IMG/VR virus record: IMGVR_UViG_3300033182_000519
Coordinates: 1-33,340 of that record
Length of the DNA: 33,340 nt
Reading direction: 5' to 3' (one strand)
Source: a virus
The first letter of the stretch is position 1. The number at the start of each line of letters is the position of its first letter. A program made the translations under genes and the position numbers. Below the pieces are notes generated by a model that saw nothing but the letters and a program-made list of their open reading frames with translations, was not told the DNA's origin and ran no database searches. Below, piece after piece: positions 6,669-13,573 of the stretch.

Positions 6669-8413
6669 TATAGTACCACTACTTCAATTACTTTGATACC
6701 TTCTTCACTATTGCTTTCTAAAGCAATACCAAACACATTTTCGCCACTTCCAATAACAGCGTAACCGTTTGATCCTGCGACAAGTCTGTCACCCTTTTTA
6801 ACTTTTCCGCCTACTTTACAAGGCACACGGCCTTTAAGTGCAATATATTGACCATCTGCTTCGCTATTCATCATATAAGCAGGATTTGTAGAAACAACAC
6901 CAAGTGCTCTATCCCCTACTTTACATGCTTCAACGTCGTGCTCTACATCTTCGCAAACCGAAACTACTGTGCCTGGTGAATACTCTTGATCAGTTGTATA
7001 TTTTTCTGCCAAGTCAGCATATCTTGCCGCTGTTGCTGTTCCTTTAAATAGGTTTGAAGTTATATCTCCTGAACTGTCTCTCACAACAACAGTCGATGGA
7101 GTTGCAGTGGTTGCTGAAGAAACATACGAAGCACCAGACTTTAATAAATCTGCTTTGTCTGCAATTCCTACAAATTGAGTTGCAGTAATATTACCGCTCG
7201 AATCTCTTACAGGAATAGAAGTCTTATCAGCAGTACTTGGCAATGTTAGTGAAGGTGAAATTGCTGTTAATGTATCTGCACTAGATGCATTACCTACAAC
7301 ATTACCTACAACATCTCCTGTTAATGTTCCTTTTAAATTTGCTCCAGCATAACCAATTTGTTTTGTGTTAGCATCAACCATAACGGTTGTATCATTTGCA
7401 AGTAACGTACCTGTTTGTATACCGGTTGTATTTCCTACAACGTCGCCTGTTAAGTTTCCGTAAAGGTCAGTAGCATGTACTTCTTTCCAAACACTACTAG
7501 AAGCACCTAACATATATGAATCCGTTGCTCCTGGCACAACACCGTCTTGTGTAATATTAACTACATTGCGAACGTCCGATGCACTTACTGTAATTCTAAA
7601 TCTTAAAGGATTTCCTAAGCGATTTTCAAAAACAACTTCATCATCGTTCTCTACTCTAATACGTAAATCAGGAGCATTACCTACTGTAAATCCTGGATCT
7701 TGGAATGCAATCTCTTCTGTAAAAGTAATTGCACCTTTTTGTAAAAAGTTTGAAGCCTCTACGCCACCTAATCTTAAAGCGTTTGACGCATTACCCCAAT
7801 ATACAAAATCTGTGCTTACTCCGCTAGTATTTGTTTTTGCAAGAGTGAATCCTTTCTTGATATCTGTAAAATCATCGATAGGATTTAATGTGCTGTTAAG
7901 TGTAAATTCGTCTGCACTTACAATACCAATCACTTTACCCGAAGCACTAAGTTTTAAAATAGTATGATTTGTGTTTAATGTATCTTTTACAACCTGAGCA
8001 GTAACCGCACTTGCACCTAAGTCTGGAGATGCTTCCGGACCAACTAAAATAAATTCGGCTCCTGACCAAGTGTATAACTGTTTAGCAGAAGTGTCCCACC
8101 ACAATTCGCCAACATCCAGCCCTGATGGAGCAGTTGTATTGGTTTCTGTTCCGTTTGCTACCTTCCATTTTGAACCGTCGTAGAACTTTAAACGCTTATT
8201 TCCGCTATCATACCAAATCTGTCCAGCAACTGCCTTAGGCGGTGCTGTAGTATTTGCAAAATTCTCTAAAATATGAAGGAAATTTTCATTTTGAACTTCA
8301 CCGTAACCTGCGTAGTTTTTACCTACAAAACGGATATCGGTAGTGGTATCAATTGTACCGTCTTCTACCGAAGTTAAAAATGTTCCATTAAATCTGTCTA
8401 CTTGATATGCCAT
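6668..8413 (-). CDS. Tail fibre-like protein with the shared GYGE/NENF N-terminal module
   Basis: 581 residues. Residues 1-130 carry the anchor-like module common to four fibre genes in this window: FVGKNYAGYGEVQNENF, ILENFANTTAPP, then two short repeats of the type GQIWYDSGNKRLKFYDGSKW and GELWWDTSAKQLYTWSG. The middle has fibre-type GNLTGDVVGN and IPVRDSSGNI repeats. The C-terminal ~115 residues form a distinct domain (ADLAEKYTTDQEYSPGTVV, ALGVVSTNPAYMM, ALKGRVPCKVGG, KKGDRLVAGSNGYAV). It resembles a C-terminal domain seen on other phage and bacterial fibre-like proteins, possibly an assembly or chaperone domain; that is from memory and not proven. The ATG follows an AGGAAACC site and a late promoter at 8437-8444. 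Confidence 0.85.
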   Translation of the reverse strand: MAYQVDRFNGTFLTSVEDGTIDTTTDIRFVGKNYAGYGEVQNENFLHILENFANTTAPPKAVAGQIWYDSGNKRLKFYDGSKWKVANGTETNTTAPSGLDVGELWWDTSAKQLYTWSGAEFILVGPEASPDLGASAVTAQVVKDTLNTNHTILKLSASGKVIGIVSADEFTLNSTLNPIDDFTDIKKGFTLAKTNTSGVSTDFVYWGNASNALRLGGVEASNFLQKGAITFTEEIAFQDPGFTVGNAPDLRIRVENDDEVVFENRLGNPLRFRITVSASDVRNVVNITQDGVVPGATDSYMLGASSSVWKEVHATDLYGNLTGDVVGNTTGIQTGTLLANDTTVMVDANTKQIGYAGANLKGTLTGDVVGNVVGNASSADTLTAISPSLTLPSTADKTSIPVRDSSGNITATQFVGIADKADLLKSGASYVSSATTATPSTVVVRDSSGDITSNLFKGTATAARYADLAEKYTTDQEYSPGTVVSVCEDVEHDVEACKVGDRALGVVSTNPAYMMNSEADGQYIALKGRVPCKVGGKVKKGDRLVAGSNGYAVIGSGENVFGIALESNSEEGIKVIEVVVL

Positions 8414-8436
8414 AGCGGTTTCCTATTTCTTCCTTG

Positions 8437-8444
8437 TATTTATT
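8437..8444 (-). promoter_or_regulatory. T4-type late promoter before the 581-residue fibre gene
   Basis: The minus strand reads AATAAATA, matching the relaxed NATAAATA form of the late promoter used in T4-like marine phages. It overlaps the stop codon of the upstream gene (TAA at 8442-8440). The predicted transcript would have an 18-base leader containing AGGA before the ATG at 8413. The same 12-base context, TGAATAAATACA, recurs at the promoter near 16412. Confidence 0.55.
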
Positions 8445-8883
8445 CATTTATTGGTGGCAGCGGTTTTGGATTAAAACTGTAAACATTAGGATTATCCTTA
8501 TAAGTTTGTATTGCCTGATTGTGATTACTCACTTTTTGATTAATCCAATTACACATTTCTGTAAATTCTGGTGTTAGGGGTATCCCGGCAGACATTAAAC
8601 AATCTGTGATAATATTTAATTGCTTATGGATAGGGTACTTTGATAAAATTTCTTTATTTGTGAGTTCGTCAATGCCAATCTCTTCTAATAAAGGATAATC
8701 ATTAAGAGATCGTATGCCACCGGTATCAAAATCGCCCCAGTAGTATTCATTCTCAATGTCATATTCCATTACTTTATGGGGGATATCTCCAAAAATAAGA
8801 CGTGCTTCAAACTGCGAATCATACGGTTGAGCCGTCATTACTTGTGTTTTGTCCTCACCAAATATTAAAATCATTTTTGTCAT
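8440..8883 (-). CDS. Small protein in the fibre cluster, possibly fibre-associated or chaperone
   Basis: 147 residues from the chosen ATG at 8883, which overlaps the oxygenase stop as ATGA. An alternative in-frame ATG at 8898 would extend it by five residues. The N-terminus (MTKMILIFGEDKTQVMTA) and the acidic middle (EYDIENEYYWGDFD) are unremarkable. The C-terminal half (IHKQLNIITDCLMSAG, then TPEFTEMCNWINQKVSNHNQ) is helical. It has the general look of the C-terminal helical region of phage tail-fibre-assembly or fibre-associated proteins, in which a W-I motif follows a short Pro/Thr turn. That similarity is weak. Position between two fibre genes supports a fibre-related job. No enzyme motif is present. 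Confidence 0.75.
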   Translation of the reverse strand: MTKMILIFGEDKTQVMTAQPYDSQFEARLIFGDIPHKVMEYDIENEYYWGDFDTGGIRSLNDYPLLEEIGIDELTNKEILSKYPIHKQLNIITDCLMSAGIPLTPEFTEMCNWINQKVSNHNQAIQTYKDNPNVYSFNPKPLPPINE

Positions 8884-9377
8884 CTTACTTTTCCCCAACT
8901 TAATGCTAGGCTAAATTTTGGCCTTTCATTAGTTTCGATTTTTGTCACTTCGTGTAATAAATTTACCGGAAATACTAAATGCATACCTGGCTCTTCGTCT
9001 ACTAAATGACCTTCATTTTTTTCATCGTACCACTTAAAATGCGGAGCGTCCGATCTTAAAAAAATTAATTTAAACTTCCAATATCCACCAACACTATCCC
9101 TGTGCGGTTTAAGATAGTCTCCTGGGTCATATCGATTAATACAATAACCATCGCAAGATCTATCTTCTTCCGGGAGTGAAATATCAATTAACTCCCTTAA
9201 ATCTTTTGGCATGTTCCAACGAAACATGCTTTTTAAACTACTTTCTCCGTATGCGGTTACAAAATTATATTCTTCGCCTTCTTTTCTTATATGAAAAAAA
9301 TCTTCATATTTTTCTGCAAGATCTACAATCTTATCAACGTTCTTAATATAATTTGGTATCGACGATACTTCTATCAT
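8880..9377 (-). CDS. 2-oxoglutarate/Fe(II)-dependent oxygenase
   Basis: 165 residues. The iron triad is visible: an HxD in LKPHRDSVGGYW near residue 87 and a distal His in NLLHEVTKI near residue 144. A following Arg in NERPKFSLALSW (near residue 153) is in place to bind the 2-oxoglutarate carboxylate. The hydrophobic double-stranded-helix strands before and after fit a compact prolyl-4-hydroxylase-like enzyme. Such enzymes hydroxylate protein or small-molecule substrates using O2 and 2-oxoglutarate; this substrate is unknown. The ATG at 9377 overlaps the stop of the 756-residue fibre gene as TAATG, and this start is preferred over an upstream in-frame ATG at 9410. Small 2OG oxygenases are frequent in T4-like cyanophages. 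Its location between fibre genes makes a fibre substrate attractive but unproven. Confidence 0.88.
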   Translation of the reverse strand: MIEVSSIPNYIKNVDKIVDLAEKYEDFFHIRKEGEEYNFVTAYGESSLKSMFRWNMPKDLRELIDISLPEEDRSCDGYCINRYDPGDYLKPHRDSVGGYWKFKLIFLRSDAPHFKWYDEKNEGHLVDEEPGMHLVFPVNLLHEVTKIETNERPKFSLALSWGKVR

Positions 9378-11647
9378 TAAACGTAACTCCAAACCCCCGA
9401 ATATACCCAAGATGTTCCATTAGAAGTATATCTTAATTTATAACCCGAGTTACTTTGATAAATTGTTGTAGAAGTACTAACACTTGCTGTGCCCCATCTA
9501 TACGCTTGAATCCATCTATTAGCACTAAAACTTGAACTCGATCCAGCATATACATAATTCACAATTAATTCAAACGTTGTTCCGCTACTAACTGTTTTTG
9601 CAGATATATAAGCTTCAATGATATCTCTAAACTGTGAAGACGGAGAACTTGTATTTACTGATGGACTAGTAATAGCTAGTGACTTCGGTCTTGCATTGGA
9701 AATAGCAATATCAACATATTCTGTTGTAGCAATCTTAGTGCTGTTATCGTTTGGAGATTGTGTAGTTGATCTTTCTGCATTTGATGCAATTCCTGTTACA
9801 TTACCAGTAACATTTCCTGTTAAGTTACCAGTAACATTTCCTGTTACATTACCAGTAACATTTCCTGTTACATTACCAGTAACATTTCCTGATAAACTTG
9901 CTGTAATTGTTCCTGCACTAAAGTTTCCACTAGCATCTCTTGCTACTACTTTATCTGCAACATTATTTGGGGTACCGTCAACATTTAACGTTGTTGCTAC
10001 TACGCCATCATAATTTGATCCTGTTAGATATGTTCCTACGTTTAATGTTGCAAACGTTGCTGCTCCCCACACAGGAGTTCCTGTTCCTCCTGATCTTAAA
10101 ACTTGTCCTGGGGTACCTGCAGGAACAAATGCTGTTACACCAGTAGCACTTTGATAAGGTATTGTTCCGGCTCCGCCACCAACAAAATTAGTCGAAGATG
10201 TTGCTAGTGTAGCAGTATCTGCATTACCTTGTAGATGGCCTACAAAATCATCTGCATATATTTTTTTGAACGCCAATGCATCGCTACCCATATTAATTTC
10301 AGAATCTCTTACAGGTATTATTGACGGGTCCGCATCGCTGCTTCCTAATTCTATATTTCTAACAGCAGGAGCAAATAAAACTGAAGTTTCGTCGTTGGTT
10401 ACACTAGTATCAGCAATCGCTATAGATAGTCCTTTAGTTTCTGCCGAAGAACCAACTGTTGGTAAATTGCTCGAGACTAATAAATTTAAATTATTTCCTG
10501 TACCGACTTCTATTCCTGCATCTTTAACATATAAATGTGTTAAAGTTCCAACAACTTCTAAACTTGAATTTCTAACATTTGATGCTAATTCTGTACCTGT
10601 AAGTGTTTTTGCGGCTGCCGGAACAGTAACATCTACACTGCCGTCAAAAGAAACACCATTGATTTTTACAGGAGTTTTTAATTTTGTAGTGGTGCTTGAA
10701 TTTCCAGATAGAACAGGGCCTATCACCGTTGCAGCTTCTATAACATTAAACGTGCTAGTTCCTGTTGTAGTATTAACATTACCGTTTAAATTTGCTGTGA
10801 TTGTTCCTGCACTAAAATTGCCTGCGCTATCTCTAGCAACTATCTTTCCGATAGAATTAGAAGTGCTTGCATTAATATCCCAGGTTATTTCAGTTGTGCC
10901 ATCAAAATCATTTCCTAGTATGTAATCGCCAGATATTAACTTATTTGTAGTACTACTTTTGATTGTAATATCCGATCCACCATTAAACCCTACACCGTTA
11001 ATTTGACGAGTAGTATCTAAAATAGTAGCTCGATCTGCTAGTCCTTTAAGATTTCCAGTTATATTACCTATCACCGACATTGTTAAACCTTGTCCAACAT
11101 CGGTAATTCCAGGTATTGAATTTGAATCGTCTATCGTAAATGGTGAACGAGATATTACTCCTAATACTAAATCATCAATTAACAATTTTATAATAGGATA
11201 ACGTTTTCCGTCTGTTGCTAAAATAGTAGTTGAATGTGTTCTTGTATCACCAAAATCTTCAGCAGCTTCTGGACCTATCTGGCGCCATTCACTGCCAGTC
11301 CAAGTATAAAGAACATTAACAGGTGTTTTTAACCAAAATGCTCCAACGGAAGGCACTGTTGGAGCTGTTATTCCTACTTGAGCCGATCCTACAATTGCCC
11401 AAGCGGTTCCGTCATAAACATAAAAATTACTGTCAACAGTATTAAACCATGTTTGACCAGATACTGGACGTGCAGGAGGCGCATCGTTTGCAAAATTTTC
11501 TAGTAAAAATAGAAAATTTTCATTTTGAAGTTCGCCGTACCCTGTATAGTTTCGTCCTACAAGACTAATAGTAGATGTAGTATCTACTGTTGCATCTTCT
11601 AAAACTGCAAACTCTACTCCAGAATATCTGTTAATTATATAAGACAT
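9377..11647 (-). CDS. Long tail fibre-like protein with tandem GNVT repeats
   Basis: 756 residues. Residues 1-130 hold the shared module (LVGRNYTGYGELQNENF, LLENFANDAPP, GQTWFNTVDSNFYVYDG, GAFWLKTPVNVLYTWTG). The centre is built of fibre-type beta repeats such as NGVGFNGGSDITIKS, KIVARDSAGNFSAGTITANL and PAGTPGQVLRSGGTGTPVW. Residues about 585-617 are a tandem GNVTGNVT array encoded by a 24-base DNA repeat. It is followed by TKIATTEYVDIAISNARP, a segment that typically precedes the fibre's distal domain. The last ~100 residues are aromatic and Ser-rich and probably form the distal tip. AGGAG lies upstream of the ATG. It is translationally coupled to the oxygenase gene that follows. Attachment to the baseplate through the N-terminal module is inferred from its conservation. 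Confidence 0.85.
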   Translation of the reverse strand: MSYIINRYSGVEFAVLEDATVDTTSTISLVGRNYTGYGELQNENFLFLLENFANDAPPARPVSGQTWFNTVDSNFYVYDGTAWAIVGSAQVGITAPTVPSVGAFWLKTPVNVLYTWTGSEWRQIGPEAAEDFGDTRTHSTTILATDGKRYPIIKLLIDDLVLGVISRSPFTIDDSNSIPGITDVGQGLTMSVIGNITGNLKGLADRATILDTTRQINGVGFNGGSDITIKSSTTNKLISGDYILGNDFDGTTEITWDINASTSNSIGKIVARDSAGNFSAGTITANLNGNVNTTTGTSTFNVIEAATVIGPVLSGNSSTTTKLKTPVKINGVSFDGSVDVTVPAAAKTLTGTELASNVRNSSLEVVGTLTHLYVKDAGIEVGTGNNLNLLVSSNLPTVGSSAETKGLSIAIADTSVTNDETSVLFAPAVRNIELGSSDADPSIIPVRDSEINMGSDALAFKKIYADDFVGHLQGNADTATLATSSTNFVGGGAGTIPYQSATGVTAFVPAGTPGQVLRSGGTGTPVWGAATFATLNVGTYLTGSNYDGVVATTLNVDGTPNNVADKVVARDASGNFSAGTITASLSGNVTGNVTGNVTGNVTGNVTGNLTGNVTGNVTGIASNAERSTTQSPNDNSTKIATTEYVDIAISNARPKSLAITSPSVNTSSPSSQFRDIIEAYISAKTVSSGTTFELIVNYVYAGSSSSFSANRWIQAYRWGTASVSTSTTIYQSNSGYKLRYTSNGTSWVYSGVWSYV
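9798..9893. repeat. Four tandem copies of a 24-base unit inside the fibre gene
   Basis: Plus-strand copies begin at 9798, 9822, 9846 and 9870. The core TTACCAGTAACATTTCCTG is identical in all four; copy 2 differs at its second and third bases and copy 4 at the last positions. Each unit encodes two GNVT tetrapeptides on the minus strand, and copy 2 encodes one GNLT. Because the unit is a multiple of three, gain or loss of copies would keep the reading frame. Confidence 0.9.
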
Positions 11648-11667
11648 GTAAATCCGCTCCTAATCTA

Positions 11668-13560
11668 TTATGGTGGTAATACCGTATCGCTCATGTGTGT
11701 CCATACACCAAGCACGATTTGAAATTCTTTAATAATACGTGTTGTCGAGATTGGCGGGGCTGGTACTGTTGCTGTACTAATCGCAACACTAACTACTGCA
11801 GGTGCAGTACCTGAAGGAGTATTAAATGTTGCTGTACTTGTATTAATCAATGGGTTAATATCTAAGTTAGTTGTTGAATTTGAAAGCAAGGTACACAGTA
11901 TTCTTGCCACTGAATCATCTCTAAATTGAGAATTCCCTATACCAGTTACACTTTCCGGCGGACACAGTCTGTTTAATATCTCATCTCTTATATAACTATT
12001 TGGTTTACCGTCCGATAAGTCCATACTAAAATATATTGGTCTTGTTTCTGCAATATCATCCACATATTCTTTAGTGGCAGCATCCTGTTGATCTACAGGA
12101 TCTGCCATATTGGTTATTCTAGCTGTTGTGTTTAATTTAACATTACCGTAAAGCGTAGGATCTACATTACTTGCATCTGGATATAATTCTATATCGTCAT
12201 CGTTTCCAAGCGTAGAAATTCTATTATCTTCTAGGCGCATCTGCGCTACCGGAGGGATGCCCGGTCCAATATTTACAACGTTTTGAATACCAAACGATGT
12301 AACACCTGGAATAGCAGTAATTCCTACACCTAAACTATTACCGCTTAATACAGTAACACCATCAATTTTAAACTCTTTGCCTACTGCTAAATTAAAATGC
12401 TCCGAACTAGTCCAAGCATTAGAAGCTAATGCTGGATAGTCAGCGTCTCCTGGATCTCCCAATTCTGACCAAAGCATAATGTGTTTGGTTGCACCTTCAA
12501 GAATAATTCCGCCGCCGCTTGCATTTGCATCAGTAGGAGTAACATCGTCTTGTTTTGCTAATTGTATATTCTTATCTTCGATAGTCAAAGTAGAAGCATT
12601 AACAGATATAGTATCTCCATTAACTGTTAAGTTGCCTTGAATAACCACACTACCACCAAAAGTAGCCTCACTATCTGTAAACCCTTCGTAGAAATCGATT
12701 GTTCGATTGCTGCCGTCAATTACAATTGCATCTTCTTGAGTATTGTCTCGTCTTACATTTAAAATTAGTTGTTTGTTAGTTGCTGCGTTTGAAAGAAAAA
12801 CATTACCGTTGTTTACTGTTAAATTTGCTTGTCCAGCACTACCAACTACTAAACCTAAGTCTGTGGAAATACGAACTTGTCCGTCGATTTGGTTTGAGGT
12901 ATCTTTTCTTACATATGTAATTGCATCAACATTTCCTAATTTTTCTGAATTAGTACAAGTTACATTAAACTTGATTCCGGACAATGTACCAGCATTAAAA
13001 CCAGGTATAATATCTCCTGTAAATCCGTCTATTGCATTTTTAGGTGTAAACGAATCTTTTGAAAATATTCCAAGTAAAACTCCACTATTATACAAATATG
13101 TTATAACTCGAGTTTGGTTTAGTGAATCTAATATGCTATCAACAACTAATCCCGAAGTACCTTGGGCTTCTGAATAACTTGGTCCTAATAATATAGTTTG
13201 ATCTCCATCGTAAAAATACAACTGTCTGTCTACATCATTAAACCAAAGATCACCTACACCTAATGTAGTAGGCTGAGTGCTACTAATAGTAGCCGAACTT
13301 ACTGGAAGAAATGCATTTCCGCTGTAAACTTTTAGTTTAAGCTCTGTTGCATCAAACCAAATTTGTCCTCTAATAGGGCGGTCCGGCTCTGCTGTTCCTG
13401 CAAAATTTTCAAGTAATTTTACAAAATTCTCGTTGAAATGTTCACCATAACCACTATAATTTTTACCAATCAATGTTAAATCAGTAGAAACAATATCTAC
13501 CTGACCGTCTGCTACCGTAGCAACAATGGTTCCGTCTGTTTTGTTAATTTGATAAGCCAT
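11668..13560 (-). CDS. Tail fibre-like protein with shared N-terminal module and distinct C-terminus
   Basis: 630 residues. The first ~130 residues contain the common module: LIGKNYSGYGEHFNENFVK, LLENFAGTAEPDRP, GQIWFDATELKLKVYSG and GDLWFNDVDRQLYFYDG. The middle includes a typical fibre segment, NLTVNGDTISVNASTLTIED followed by NIQLAKQDD and GGGIILEG. Around residue 500 DAATKEYVDDIAETRP gives the short linker seen before distal domains in phage fibres. The C-terminal ~120 residues have two cysteines (LNRLCPPE, RILCTLL) and a Thr/Ser/Pro-rich beta segment. No enzyme motif is present. An AAGG sequence lies upstream of the ATG. It is probably one arm of a multi-fibre adsorption apparatus. Confidence 0.84.
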   Translation of the reverse strand: MAYQINKTDGTIVATVADGQVDIVSTDLTLIGKNYSGYGEHFNENFVKLLENFAGTAEPDRPIRGQIWFDATELKLKVYSGNAFLPVSSATISSTQPTTLGVGDLWFNDVDRQLYFYDGDQTILLGPSYSEAQGTSGLVVDSILDSLNQTRVITYLYNSGVLLGIFSKDSFTPKNAIDGFTGDIIPGFNAGTLSGIKFNVTCTNSEKLGNVDAITYVRKDTSNQIDGQVRISTDLGLVVGSAGQANLTVNNGNVFLSNAATNKQLILNVRRDNTQEDAIVIDGSNRTIDFYEGFTDSEATFGGSVVIQGNLTVNGDTISVNASTLTIEDKNIQLAKQDDVTPTDANASGGGIILEGATKHIMLWSELGDPGDADYPALASNAWTSSEHFNLAVGKEFKIDGVTVLSGNSLGVGITAIPGVTSFGIQNVVNIGPGIPPVAQMRLEDNRISTLGNDDDIELYPDASNVDPTLYGNVKLNTTARITNMADPVDQQDAATKEYVDDIAETRPIYFSMDLSDGKPNSYIRDEILNRLCPPESVTGIGNSQFRDDSVARILCTLLSNSTTNLDINPLINTSTATFNTPSGTAPAVVSVAISTATVPAPPISTTRIIKEFQIVLGVWTHMSDTVLPP

Positions 13561-13573
13561 CTATTTCTTTACC

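Noticed and set aside
9798-9893. Short tandem repeats as a CRISPR array
   Set aside because: Units are directly adjacent with no spacers, lie inside an open reading frame and encode a fibre repeat.
9618-10925. Plus-strand open frames opposite the 756-residue fibre gene, including one with a repeated LPVTFPVT pattern
   Set aside because: They are antisense to a clear fibre protein; the repeated pattern is just the complement of the GNVT repeat. No ribosome-binding site or promoter supports them.
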